DNA from: Methylobacterium sp. Leaf117
GTDB taxonomy: Bacteria; Pseudomonadota; Alphaproteobacteria; Rhizobiales; Beijerinckiaceae
Length of the DNA stretch: 64,000 nt
Direction of reading: 5' to 3'
Assembly: GCF_001422985.1 (NCBI RefSeq)
Contig: NZ_LMNL01000001.1
Location: 248,720 to 312,719 of the forward strand
A model generated the notes under the pieces. The model ran no database searches. It saw nothing but the letters and a program-made list of their open reading frames with translations, and was not told the DNA's origin. Position 1 is the first letter of the stretch. Each line of letters starts with the position of its first letter. This document shows, in pieces, positions 36,973-45,433 of the stretch. A program made the translations under genes and the position numbers.

Positions 36973-38634
36973 TCACATGTTCGGATAGTTCGGTCCGCCC
37001 GGTCCCTCCGGCGTCTCCCAGTTGATGTTCTGGTTGGGATCCTTGATGTCGCACGTCTTGCAGTGGACGCAGTTCTGAGCGTTGATCTGGTAGCGGACGC
37101 CGTCGCTGGCTCCCGCATCCGCGACCCATTCGTAGACGCCGGCCGGGCAATAGCGCGCCGACGGACCGCCATAGACGTCGTGCTCCGACGCCTTCTGCAA
37201 TTCGAGGTTGCGCACCTTGAGGTGGGCCGGCTGGTCCTCCTCGTGGTTGGTGTTCGACAGGTAGACCGAAGACAGGCGGTCGAAGGTCAGCTTGCCGTCG
37301 GGCTTCGGGTAGACGATCGGCTTGACCTCGCTGAGCGGCTTCAGCGTGGCGTGATCCGGCTTGCCGTGCTTGAGCGTCCCGAAGGGCGAGGCATCCAGGA
37401 TGGTGTTCGACCACATGTCGAGACCGCCGAGGCCGACGCCGATCAGGGTGCCGTATTTCGACCAGAGCGGCTTGACGTTGCGCACGCGCTTCAGGTCCTG
37501 GCCGATGGCGCTGTCGCGCCAGCCGTGCTCATAGGTGCTGAGCTCGTCGCCCTGGCGCCCGGATTCCAGCGCTTGGGCCAGGGCTTCGGCCGCCTGCATG
37601 CCGGACAGGACCGCGTTGTGCGAGCCCTTGATGCGCGGCACGTTGACGAAGCCGGCGGAGTCGCCGACGAGGCAGCCGCCCGGGAAGACGAGCTTCGGCA
37701 CCGATTGCCAGCCGCCCTCCATGATGGCGCGGGCGCCGTAGCCGATGCGCCTGGCCCCCTCGAAGGTCTCGCGGATCATCGGGTGGGTCTTGAAGCGCTG
37801 GAACTCGTCGAACGGCGACAGGGTCGGGTTCTCGTAGTTCAGGTGCGTGACGAAGCCGACCGAGAGCAGACCGTCGTCGAAATGATAGAGCCAGGAGCCG
37901 CCGCCGGCCTTGTTCGGCAGGGGCCAGCCCATGGTGTGCTGGACGAGGCCGGACTGGAACCTGTCGGGCGCCAGCTGCCAGAGTTCCTTGACGCCCAGAC
38001 CGTATTTCTGGTGGTCGCTGTGGGCGTTCAGCTTGAAGCGGTCGATGACAGTCTTGGTCAGGGAGCCGCGGGCCCCCTCGCCGAAGACCGTGTATTTGGC
38101 CCGCAATTCCATGCCGCGGGTATAGTCGTCGCGCGGTTCGCCGGACTTGCCGATGCCGAGGTCGCCGGTGGCGACACCCACCACGATTCCGGAATCGTCG
38201 TACAGAACCTCGGAGGCGGGAAAGCCCGGGTAGATCTCGACGCCGAGTTCCTCGGCCTTGGCACCGAGATACTTCGTCACGTTGGACAGCGACCCGACGA
38301 AGTTGCCGTGGTTCGACATCAGCTTGGGGAAGAACAGGTTCGGCATGGTGACGCCGCTGTTCTTGGTCAGGAACATGAACTCGTCACGCTCCACGGCCGT
38401 CTTCAGCGGGCGCGCGTCATCCGTGCGCCAGTCGGGCAGCAGGCTGTCGAGCCCGGAGGGATCGATCACCGCGCCCGACAGGATATGGGCGCCGACCTCG
38501 GACCCCTTCTCCACCACCACGATGCTGGCATCGGCGGAAAGCTGCTTGAGGCGGATGGCGGTCGCGAGTCCGGCCGGGCCGGCTCCCACGATCACCACGT
38601 CGAACTCCATCGCCTCGCGTTCGGGCAGCGCCAT
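36973..38634 (-). CDS. Electron transfer flavoprotein-ubiquinone oxidoreductase
   Basis: Membrane-bound FAD/4Fe-4S enzyme passing electrons from ETF to ubiquinone during acyl-CoA and dimethylglycine-type dehydrogenations. The 553-residue length fits. The FAD motif GAGPAG is at 17-22; the cluster ligands are C496 (YCPAG) and C522-x2-C525-x2-C528 (CVHCKTC) near the C-terminus. In this organism it probably also serves dehydrogenases of the ethylmalonyl-CoA pathway, such as methylsuccinyl-CoA dehydrogenase, but that gene is not in the window. Divergent from the uracil-DNA glycosylase gene. Confidence 0.95.
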   Translation of the reverse strand: MALPEREAMEFDVVIVGAGPAGLATAIRLKQLSADASIVVVEKGSEVGAHILSGAVIDPSGLDSLLPDWRTDDARPLKTAVERDEFMFLTKNSGVTMPNLFFPKLMSNHGNFVGSLSNVTKYLGAKAEELGVEIYPGFPASEVLYDDSGIVVGVATGDLGIGKSGEPRDDYTRGMELRAKYTVFGEGARGSLTKTVIDRFKLNAHSDHQKYGLGVKELWQLAPDRFQSGLVQHTMGWPLPNKAGGGSWLYHFDDGLLSVGFVTHLNYENPTLSPFDEFQRFKTHPMIRETFEGARRIGYGARAIMEGGWQSVPKLVFPGGCLVGDSAGFVNVPRIKGSHNAVLSGMQAAEALAQALESGRQGDELSTYEHGWRDSAIGQDLKRVRNVKPLWSKYGTLIGVGLGGLDMWSNTILDASPFGTLKHGKPDHATLKPLSEVKPIVYPKPDGKLTFDRLSSVYLSNTNHEEDQPAHLKVRNLELQKASEHDVYGGPSARYCPAGVYEWVADAGASDGVRYQINAQNCVHCKTCDIKDPNQNINWETPEGPGGPNYPNM

Positions 38635-38874
38635 CCGTCATCCTCCTGTGAGGCCCTGCTGTGCCGCCGGGCCTTCGTATTGCGTCTCGCACGTCCGACC
38701 GTAGGACCGGACGCTCACGTGTCTGGCGATCACTCTCAACCCATTCCAACCTGAGAACGCAAGCGCCGCAAAGGTCCAGAGGGCGCCCGGTGACGATGTC
38801 GCGCGGGGCAAATGCCGGTGCGCAGCGTCGCATGCGCGGTTGTCCACAGCCGCGTGAGGCGCCACATCGGATGG

Positions 38875-39771
38875 ATGAGCCAGAGCGACGACCGACAGCG
38901 GGATCTCATCGCCAGCCTCGATTTCCATGTCGAGGCGGGACTCGACCTGTTCCTCGACGAGGCACCCCACGACCGCTTCTCGGAAGCGGAGGCGCCCGAG
39001 CCGGTGCCGGCGGCGCCTGTGCGGCTCGCCCCGGCGCGCGACGGTCCGGCCCCGCAGCGCCCCCCGTTGCGCGGTGCCGACATGGTCCTGGCGGACCTGC
39101 CCGAGCGCGGTGCGGCCCCGCCTCCGCCGGCCCGGACCTTCGGCCAGTCGGCCTCGGCCAAGCCCGGAGAAGCGGCCGGCGATGCCCGGGCGCGGGCTCG
39201 CGAGGTGCAGACCCTGGAGGAACTGGAAGCGCTGCTCGCCGGCTTCGACGGCTGTCCCCTCAAGTTCACCGCCAAGAACCTCGTCTTCGCCGACGGCAAT
39301 CCGGCGGCCAAGCTGATGTTCATCGGCGAGGCGCCGGGCGCCGACGAGGATCGCGTCGGCAAGCCGTTCATGGGCCGCTCGGGCAAGCTCCTCGACCGGA
39401 TGATGGCCGCCATCGGCCTCGACCGGACGGCGGCCTACGTCACCAACATCGTGCCGTGGCGCCCGCCGGGCAATCGCAACCCGACCCCGCAGGAGGTCGC
39501 GATCTGCCGGCCGTTCATCGAGCGGCAGATCGAACTGGCCGATCCCGACCTGATCGTGTGCCTGGGAAGCCCGGCGACCCAGACCATTACGGGCACCAAG
39601 GACGGCATCCTCAAGGCGCGGGGCCGGTTCTATCCCTACCGGGTCGGGATGCGAGAGATCCGCGCGCTGGCGACCCTGCATCCGGCCTATCTGCTGCGGC
39701 AGCCCCTGCAGAAGCGCCTCGCCTGGCGGGACTTCCGCACCCTGCGGGCCGCCCTCGACGGCAAGGCCTGA
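38875..39771 (+). CDS. Uracil-DNA glycosylase, family 4/5-like
   Basis: Removes uracil from DNA in base-excision repair. The 298-residue protein has a long Pro/Ala-rich N-terminal linker (about 40-110) and a catalytic core with GEAPGADEDRVGKPFMGRSG (about 151-170) and ATLHPAYLLRQP near 262, typical of family 4. The usual paired cysteines before this core, C-x2-C-P-L, appear as F-D-G-C-P-L (F124, C127), so one expected cluster ligand is missing. Two later cysteines (ICRPF, VCLG) remain. I chose the ATG at 38875, where similarity begins; an in-frame ATG lies upstream at 38812. Confidence 0.88.
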   Translation: MSQSDDRQRDLIASLDFHVEAGLDLFLDEAPHDRFSEAEAPEPVPAAPVRLAPARDGPAPQRPPLRGADMVLADLPERGAAPPPPARTFGQSASAKPGEAAGDARARAREVQTLEELEALLAGFDGCPLKFTAKNLVFADGNPAAKLMFIGEAPGADEDRVGKPFMGRSGKLLDRMMAAIGLDRTAAYVTNIVPWRPPGNRNPTPQEVAICRPFIERQIELADPDLIVCLGSPATQTITGTKDGILKARGRFYPYRVGMREIRALATLHPAYLLRQPLQKRLAWRDFRTLRAALDGKA

Positions 39772-39874
39772 GCCCGCTACGGCGTCTGCACAAGCGGAAC
39801 CGTATTTGCGGGCCGCGACTTAACTCACGCGGTCGTGTTCCTTGCCGCGCGTCCGAACAGGGTGTCACGAGATC

Positions 39875-40786
39875 ATGCGCTGGGAAGATTTCCGTTCTTC
39901 GGACAACGTCGAGGACCGGCGCGGTGAAGGTGGCGGCGGCGGTGGATTCGGATTCCCCGGCGGTGGTGCAGGCGGCCTCGGCATCGGCGCTATCGTGATC
40001 CTGACCCTCATCGGATGGGTCACGGGCATCAACCCCGCGATCCTGATCGGCGGGGCCGAGCAGATGTCGGGCGGCGGGCGTCCGCGCCAGGAGCAGGTCG
40101 ATCCGCAGACCCAGGCCCAGCGCAAGACCAAGCCCACGGATGAGAGCGGCCGTTTCGCCGCGGCGATCCTCGGCAACACCGAGGATGTGTGGAAAGAGAT
40201 CATGCCGAACCAGACGGGACGCCAGTACCGGCCGACCGCGATGGTGCTCTATACCGGCGGCACCCGCAGCGGCTGCGGTTCGGCCCAGGCCGCCATGGGT
40301 CCGTTCTACTGCCCGCTCGACAAGAAGGTCTATCTCGACACCTCCTTCTTCAAGGAGATGGAGCAGAAGTTCGGCGTGAAGGGCGACTTCGCCTACGCCT
40401 ACGTCATCGCCCACGAGGTCGGTCACCACGTCCAGGACGAACTCGGCATCCTCGGCAAGGTCCAGAGCCGCCAGCAGAGCGCATCGAGCAAGACCGAGGC
40501 GAATCAGCTTTCCGTGCGCGTCGAGCTGATGGCCGACTGCCTTGCCGGCGTCTGGGCCAAGAACTCGAACGACAAGTACAATGCCCTGGAGCCGGGCGAC
40601 ATCGAGGAGGCCATGCGGGCTGCGAGCGCCATCGGCGACGACAAGCTGCAGAAGCAGTCGCAGGGCTATGCGGTGCCGGACTCGTTCACCCACGGCTCGT
40701 CCGAGCAACGGATGCGCTGGTTCATGACCGGCTATCGCAGCGGCCAGACCAAGTCCTGCGACACGTTTCGCGCGGCGCGTAACTGA
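39875..40786 (+). CDS. Neutral zinc metallopeptidase, YpfJ family
   Basis: A 303-residue protein of the YpfJ/KPN_02809 family of predicted metalloproteases. It has a Gly-rich N-terminal stretch (residues 15-35), one transmembrane helix (about 35-55), and the zinc motif HEVGH at about 180-184. The segment GCGSAQAAMGPFYCPLDKKVYLD near 135-157 and LMADCLAGVWA near 220 are conserved family features. Substrates are unknown. The catalytic domain is probably periplasmic. Confidence 0.9.
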   Translation: MRWEDFRSSDNVEDRRGEGGGGGGFGFPGGGAGGLGIGAIVILTLIGWVTGINPAILIGGAEQMSGGGRPRQEQVDPQTQAQRKTKPTDESGRFAAAILGNTEDVWKEIMPNQTGRQYRPTAMVLYTGGTRSGCGSAQAAMGPFYCPLDKKVYLDTSFFKEMEQKFGVKGDFAYAYVIAHEVGHHVQDELGILGKVQSRQQSASSKTEANQLSVRVELMADCLAGVWAKNSNDKYNALEPGDIEEAMRAASAIGDDKLQKQSQGYAVPDSFTHGSSEQRMRWFMTGYRSGQTKSCDTFRAARN

Positions 40787-40871
40787 GCCGCGTTCGCCGC
40801 GCTGTCGGGAGGAAGGCGGTTCGGCTAGACTCATCGCCGTTCCACACCCATCCGATTGAAGGCACATCACG

Positions 40872-41429
40872 ATGGTCGCATCGGACAAGACCCGCAGCTT
40901 CATCCCGCTGACCATCGCGGTCCTGACCGTGTCCGACACCCGCGTCGCCGAGGATGACCGCTCCGGCGACACCCTCGTCGAGCGTCTCAAGGCGGCGGGT
41001 CACGAATTGGCGGCCCGGGCCATCGTGCCGGACGAGGTCGAGGCGATCCGGAACCAGGTCGAATCCTGGTGCCGCGACCCTGCGGTGGACGTGGTCATCA
41101 CCACCGGCGGGACCGGCTTCACCGGTCGCGATGTGACTCCGGAGGCGATCGAGCCACTGTTCGAGAAGCGCATGGACGGCTTCTCGGCCGTGTTCCACCG
41201 CATCTCCTACGACAAGATCGGGACCTCGACGCTGCAATCGCGCGCCACTGCCGGCGTCGCCAAGGCCACCTACATCTTCGTGCTGCCGGGCTCTCCGGGC
41301 GCCTGCCGCGATGCCTGGGACGGAATCCTCGCCGCCCAGCTCGATTACCGGCACCGCCCCTGCAACTTCGTCGAGATCATGCCGCGCCTCGACGAGCATC
41401 TGCGTCGCGGCGCGTCGATCACGGTCTAG
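40872..41429 (+). CDS. moaB: Molybdenum cofactor biosynthesis protein B (MoaB/MogA family)
   Basis: Adenylylates molybdopterin before molybdate insertion. The 185-residue protein has the MoCF-binding motif TTGGTGFTGRD at 77-87 and the closing LPGSPGACRDAWD region at about 140, matching MoaB/Mog proteins. The ATG at 40872 lies 11 bp after GAAGG. It relates distantly to the CinA-like protein encoded at 60771-61577, which shares this fold. Molybdoenzymes such as formate dehydrogenases are important in methylotrophs, but none is in the window. Confidence 0.92.
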   Translation: MVASDKTRSFIPLTIAVLTVSDTRVAEDDRSGDTLVERLKAAGHELAARAIVPDEVEAIRNQVESWCRDPAVDVVITTGGTGFTGRDVTPEAIEPLFEKRMDGFSAVFHRISYDKIGTSTLQSRATAGVAKATYIFVLPGSPGACRDAWDGILAAQLDYRHRPCNFVEIMPRLDEHLRRGASITV

Positions 41430-41551
41430 CCGATCGTCCGGCTTCGAACGGGCTGGTGTATTTCGGCTTTCGAACGCGTCGTTAACCGTACCGCAAGCGC
41501 CGCGCCGTCTCATGCGGTAGCATCGTCACCGTTCGGTTCTGCAGGGACATC

Positions 41552-41824
41552 ATGGTCGCAAAGCACGCGTCGAACCTGGATCAGTTTCGCAGCCGCCGAA
41601 AATTCGAGCGGGTGGAGATGGCCGAGCAGGCGACGGCTGTCTTCGATGACGGAACCCGTCTCACCTGCCTGATCCACGACATGTCGAATGGCGCCGACGC
41701 GCGAATCGGGATGCGCATCGAACTGTTCGACTGTCCCGCCTCCGGCGTGCCGGAAAGCTTTCTTGTGATCATGAAATCCGGGCGGGTGATCCGCTACACG
41801 CCAGGCTGGAACGAGCGCCTTTAG
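41552..41824 (+). CDS. PilZ-like domain protein (degenerate)
   Basis: A 90-residue protein resembling the short PilZ proteins of methylobacteria. An R-x3-R motif is present as R16-K-F-E-R20, and a D-x-S-N-G segment at 43-47 partly matches the second c-di-GMP motif D-x-S-x-x-G. The second motif is imperfect (Ala48 where Gly is expected), so c-di-GMP binding is possible but doubtful. It has no signal or membrane segment. Confidence 0.65.
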   Translation: MVAKHASNLDQFRSRRKFERVEMAEQATAVFDDGTRLTCLIHDMSNGADARIGMRIELFDCPASGVPESFLVIMKSGRVIRYTPGWNERL

Positions 41825-41839
41825 GCGCCCTCGCTTACC

Positions 41840-42361
41840 TCATGATCGCTCGAGACGGGCCGGCACCCGGCGGACCTTGAGCCGCCGCGCGAATTTCGGC
41901 CCCGACAGCAGCCGGTCCCGGCGTACGAGATCGCCCGGTCGCGGCGCGGTCACGCCGATGACGCTCTCCCCCCGCGCGGCGAGTCGGGAGGGCAGGCCGG
42001 TATGCGGACGGCGCAGGCGCGCCAGGGACACCTCCGGTCGGGCGGTACCGATGAAGCGGTCGAGCAGGCGGATCCAGCCCTCCGCCGGGACATCGCCGGC
42101 TTCGAGGCAGAGCACCCAGTCCCGCCGCGCCGCTCTGGCGCCGGCCGACCACGGCGACGCGCCGCGTCCGCGCAGGACCACCTTGGCGCCCGTCGCCTCC
42201 GCGACCGTCTCGATCGCCGGGTTCGCACCGGCCACGATGATCACCGCATCGCCGACGAGGCCCGCCGCCACACCCGCCACCAGAGCGCCGAGGGTGTCGG
42301 CCAGCCGATCGATCGCTTCCGGGTCGTTGGGCCGCGTGACGGAGATCAGTGCCGAAATCAT
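41840..42361 (-). CDS. Short glycosyltransferase family 2-like protein
   Basis: A 173-residue protein with the start of a GT-A fold (ALISVTRPNDPEAIDRL, then AVIIVAGANPAIETVAEATGA) and VLCLEAGDVPAEGW at about 88-101 where family 2 enzymes carry the metal-binding D-x-D-like strand. It is shorter than typical GT2 enzymes of 220-300 residues, so it is probably a minimal or inactive homologue. I chose the ATG at 42361; the frame is open to 42418. It converges on the PilZ-like gene with 15 bp between. Confidence 0.65.
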   Translation of the reverse strand: MISALISVTRPNDPEAIDRLADTLGALVAGVAAGLVGDAVIIVAGANPAIETVAEATGAKVVLRGRGASPWSAGARAARRDWVLCLEAGDVPAEGWIRLLDRFIGTARPEVSLARLRRPHTGLPSRLAARGESVIGVTAPRPGDLVRRDRLLSGPKFARRLKVRRVPARLERS

Positions 42362-42504
42362 GCGCGCGCATACCGCATTTTTGCGTGAGGCCAAATTTCC
42401 ACGTCTCTGATGGCCCATCTCACACTACGGAGGCGCGTGCAGGGGGGGAGGAATGCTGGCCTCCGACCAAACGGCCTCGCGACTTCCCTGGGACGCCCCT
42501 GTTC

Positions 42505-42519
42505 GTTCGTGTTATGTTC
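42505..42519. promoter_or_regulatory. LexA-like SOS box before the radical SAM gene
   Basis: GTTC-GTGTTAT-GTTC matches the alphaproteobacterial LexA consensus GTTC-N7-GTTC exactly. It lies 17 bp upstream of the ATG at 42537, where it would overlap or adjoin the promoter. The two half-sites are direct repeats, as in rhizobial-type LexA sites. I did not find lexA or recA in the window. Confidence 0.6.
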
Positions 42520-42536
42520 TCGTCCGGGCAACGGGA

Positions 42537-43673
42537 ATGTTGGAGCGGATGCGGAACACGCGAACGGCCGATCTCACGGTGACGGAGAGCGCGCCCCGGC
42601 GCCTTGCCGAGACCACGCCCCTGCCGTCGGGCCGCCGCGGTCGGGGCGCCACGGCCAATCCGGGCAGCCGCTTCGAGCCGACGGGGCGGGAGGCCTTCGC
42701 GGATGGCTGGCCGGATCGCGATGCACCGGCGCCTTTGCGCACCGAGGTCCTGCCGGAGCAGGCGCGCACCCTGATCACCCGCAACACCTCGCCCGATATC
42801 TCGTTCGATCGCTCGATCAACCCCTATCGGGGCTGCGAGCACGGCTGCGTCTACTGCTTCGCCCGTCCGAACCACGCCTATGTCGGGCTCTCGCCCGGCC
42901 TCGATTTCGAGACCAAGCTGTTTCACAAGGCGAATGCGGCCGTCCTGCTGGAGCGGGAGCTGTCGGCTGCAAACTATCGCCCGGCCACCATCGCCCTCGG
43001 GACCGCCACCGATCCCTATCAGCCGATCGAGCGCGAGCATCGCCTGACCCGCTCGGTGCTCGAAATCCTGGCCCGTTTCCGCCACCCGGTCGGCATCGTC
43101 ACGAAGTCGAACCTCGTCCTGCGCGACATCGACCTCCTGGCCGAGATGGCGCGGGACGGGCTCGTGAAGGTCGCGGTGTCGGTCACCACCCTGGATCCGG
43201 AGCTGGCGCGCCGCCTGGAACCGCGCGCCCCGCATCCGGAGAAGCGCCTGGAAGCGATCGGCCGGCTGAGCGAAGCCGGCATTCCCGTGATGGTGATTGC
43301 GGCACCGATCATCCCGTCGCTGAACGATCACGAGGTCGAGGCGATCCTGACCCGGGCGCGCGCCCTCGGGGCCATCGAGGCGAGCCATGTCCTGCTGCGG
43401 CTGCCCCTCGAACTCGATGCCCTGGTCGACGACTGGTTCGCCGAGCATTACCCGGGGCGGCGCCGGCACGTGATGTCGCTCGTCCGGCAGGCCCGGGGCG
43501 GCAAGGCCTACGACGCCGCCTTCGGCACCCGCATGACCGGCACCGGCGCCTATGCCGACCTGATCCGCGACCGCATGCGCCTCGCCCGCCAGCGTCTCGG
43601 TTATCCCGAAGAGCGCCGCCGCCTGCGCACCGACCTGTTCAGGGTGCCGACCGACCAGCTGTCCCTGTTCTGA
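42537..43673 (+). CDS. Radical SAM protein, PA0069/SplB-like
   Basis: A 378-residue radical SAM protein. The cluster motif is C100-x3-C104-x2-C107 in YRGCEHGCVYCFAR, preceded by NTSPDISFDRSINPY, the signature of the PA0069 family, which is related to spore photoproduct lyase. The reaction is unknown; a role in DNA or nucleotide repair is an inference from the family and from the LexA-like box upstream. The start is ambiguous: the ATG at 42453 has a G-rich upstream stretch but lies before the box, and 42549 is another option. Its 3' end overlaps rnhB. Confidence 0.85.
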   Translation: MLERMRNTRTADLTVTESAPRRLAETTPLPSGRRGRGATANPGSRFEPTGREAFADGWPDRDAPAPLRTEVLPEQARTLITRNTSPDISFDRSINPYRGCEHGCVYCFARPNHAYVGLSPGLDFETKLFHKANAAVLLERELSAANYRPATIALGTATDPYQPIEREHRLTRSVLEILARFRHPVGIVTKSNLVLRDIDLLAEMARDGLVKVAVSVTTLDPELARRLEPRAPHPEKRLEAIGRLSEAGIPVMVIAAPIIPSLNDHEVEAILTRARALGAIEASHVLLRLPLELDALVDDWFAEHYPGRRRHVMSLVRQARGGKAYDAAFGTRMTGTGAYADLIRDRMRLARQRLGYPEERRRLRTDLFRVPTDQLSLF

Positions 43674-44283
43674 CATCGTAGGCGCGGGTGAAGCTGGCGC
43701 GGTGATGCGGCGAGCGGCCGAGAGCCGCCAGCCCCGCCAGGTGCGTGCGGGTGCCGTAGCCGACATTGCTGGCCCAGCCGTAATCCGGATAGCGCCCGGC
43801 GAGGCGCCGCATCAGCGCGTCGCGCAGGGTCTTGGCGACGATCGAGGCGGCGGCGATCTGCGGCACGAGCCGGTCGCCTCCAACGACGGCGCGGCAGGGC
43901 AAGGCGCGGCAGGGCAAGGCGAGGCCCGGAACCGGGTCGCGGCCGTCGACCCAGACCGGCGCATCGAGTTGCAGGGCCAGGACGGCCCGCCGCATGGCGT
44001 CGAGGGTGGCGCCGCGGACATTGATGCGATCCACGAGGGCGCGGGAGCCCGCGGCCACGGCGACGCGGGCATGGCGGCGGATCAGCGGCGTCAACGCCTC
44101 CCGTTCGGCCGCCTTCAGGCGCTTGCTGTCGTCGAGGCGTGCCAGGAGGTCGGGGGGGAGGGCGTCGGGCCGAAACCACACGGCCGCGACCACGACGGGG
44201 CCGCACAAGGCCCCGCGCCCCACCTCGTCGCATCCGATCACGGCTGGATAGGTCGCCGCCAGAAGCGGGTCGAACGGCGGCAT
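43639..44283 (-). CDS. rnhB: Ribonuclease HII with an internal 15-bp tandem duplication
   Basis: Removes ribonucleotides and RNA primers from DNA. The 214-residue protein has the acidic active-site start GCDEVGRG (D19, E20), the DSKRLKAAERE motif near 52 and VWVDGRDPVPG near 109, all typical of RNase HII. The DNA at 43891-43920 is a perfect 15-bp tandem repeat, which doubles five residues (ALPCR) just before AVVGGDR, a region that is normally short. The frame stays intact, so the enzyme should still be made. It converges on and overlaps the radical SAM gene by 35 bp. Confidence 0.93.
   Translation of the reverse strand: MPPFDPLLAATYPAVIGCDEVGRGALCGPVVVAAVWFRPDALPPDLLARLDDSKRLKAAEREALTPLIRRHARVAVAAGSRALVDRINVRGATLDAMRRAVLALQLDAPVWVDGRDPVPGLALPCRALPCRAVVGGDRLVPQIAAASIVAKTLRDALMRRLAGRYPDYGWASNVGYGTRTHLAGLAALGRSPHHRASFTRAYDVRTGTAGRSAP
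43891..43920. repeat. Perfect 15-bp tandem duplication inside rnhB
   Basis: The unit GCGGCAGGGCAAGGC occurs twice in direct succession (43891-43905 and 43906-43920). Because the unit is divisible by three, the frame is kept and five amino acids are duplicated. Confidence 0.9.
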
Positions 44284-44353
44284 CGCGGCAAGATCCGTGC
44301 ACAGGGGGCCTGTTGGCCCGTCCCTAGCCCGGCCACGGCAACCCGTCCACGCC

Positions 44354-45433
44354 TCAACCGAGATGGATCGCCGCTTCCGCCTGAGTTTCCAGGGCTGGCC
44401 GGCGCGCCGGTACGGTGCCGTGCGCGACGGCGATGTTGTCGTAGAACTGGCGCGCGCTCTCCGCCCACGTATAGCTTAGGGCCTCCGCGCGGCACCGCGC
44501 CCGCGGCAGGTCCAGGGCCGCCATAGCCGCTGCCCGCAGATCGTGGTCGAGGATGCCGGCGCCGGAACCGCCGATGACGTCGAGGGGCCCCGTCACCGGA
44601 TAGGCGGCCACCGGCACCCCGCAGGCCAGGGCTTCGAGGAGCACGATGCCGAAGGTGTCGGTCAGGCTCGGGAAGACGAAGACGTCGGCGCCGGCATAGA
44701 GGGCGGCGAGGTCGGCGCCGGTCCGGGTCCCGAGGAAGCGCGCGCCCGGATCGATGGCGGCGAGGCGCGCCCGATCCGGACCGTCCCCGATCACGACCTT
44801 GGTGCCGGGCAGGTCGAGGCGCAGGAAGGCCTCCAGGTTCTTCTCGACCGCGAGGCGACCGACCGAGAGGAAGATCGGTCGGGGCAGCCCGGCGAGATCG
44901 GCCGGTTCCGGCGCATTCGTCGGCCGGGGCTGGAACAGGTCGGTGTCGACGCCGCGCGTCCAGCGCATCAGCTTGGTGAAGCCGCGCGCGTCGAGGTCGC
45001 GTTCCAGGGAGGGGGTCGACACCATCGTGCCGTTCGAGGCTCCGTGGAACCGGCGCAGCCAGGCGTAGCTCCAGGCCTCCGGCACGGGCGCGCGCGCGGA
45101 GAGGTATTCGGGGAAGCGGGTGTGATAGCTCGTGGTGAACGGCCGGCAATGGGCGAGGCAGTAGCGGCGGGTGGCGTAGCCGACCGTGCCCTCGGTCGAG
45201 ATATGCACATGGGTCGGGCGCAGATCGTCCCACAGCCGCGCGACGTGGCGCTTGGTGGCGTAGGCCAGCCGGATTTCCCGATATCCGGGCAGCGGCACGG
45301 AGGCGAAGTCCTGATGCGTCAGGAACACGGTCTCGAAGCCGAAAGCCGCGCCGGCCGCCGCCATGTTCTCCAGGGAGCGGACGACGCCATTGACCTGCGG
45401 GTGCCAGGCATCCGTGGCGATGAGGAGTCTCAC
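44354..45433 (-). CDS. Glycosyltransferase family 4
   Basis: A 359-residue GT-B glycosyltransferase. The N-terminal DAWHPQVNGVVRSL and the C-terminal VFVFPSLTDTFGIVLLEALACGVPVAAYPV segment (about 250-280) with its E-x7-E motif (E268 region) are hallmarks of GT4 enzymes such as those adding mannose or sulfoquinovose to lipids. It begins with GTG at 45433, overlapping the stop of the phosphoesterase gene, so the two are coupled. Donor and acceptor are unknown; a lipid-linked envelope substrate fits the pairing. Confidence 0.88.
   Translation of the reverse strand: MRLLIATDAWHPQVNGVVRSLENMAAAGAAFGFETVFLTHQDFASVPLPGYREIRLAYATKRHVARLWDDLRPTHVHISTEGTVGYATRRYCLAHCRPFTTSYHTRFPEYLSARAPVPEAWSYAWLRRFHGASNGTMVSTPSLERDLDARGFTKLMRWTRGVDTDLFQPRPTNAPEPADLAGLPRPIFLSVGRLAVEKNLEAFLRLDLPGTKVVIGDGPDRARLAAIDPGARFLGTRTGADLAALYAGADVFVFPSLTDTFGIVLLEALACGVPVAAYPVTGPLDVIGGSGAGILDHDLRAAAMAALDLPRARCRAEALSYTWAESARQFYDNIAVAHGTVPARRPALETQAEAAIHLG

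Noticed and set aside
38836-38855. DnaA-like box TTGTCCACA inside a near-palindrome
   Set aside because: A single 9-mer with one mismatch to the E. coli consensus, no cluster and no origin-type genes nearby; chance is likely.
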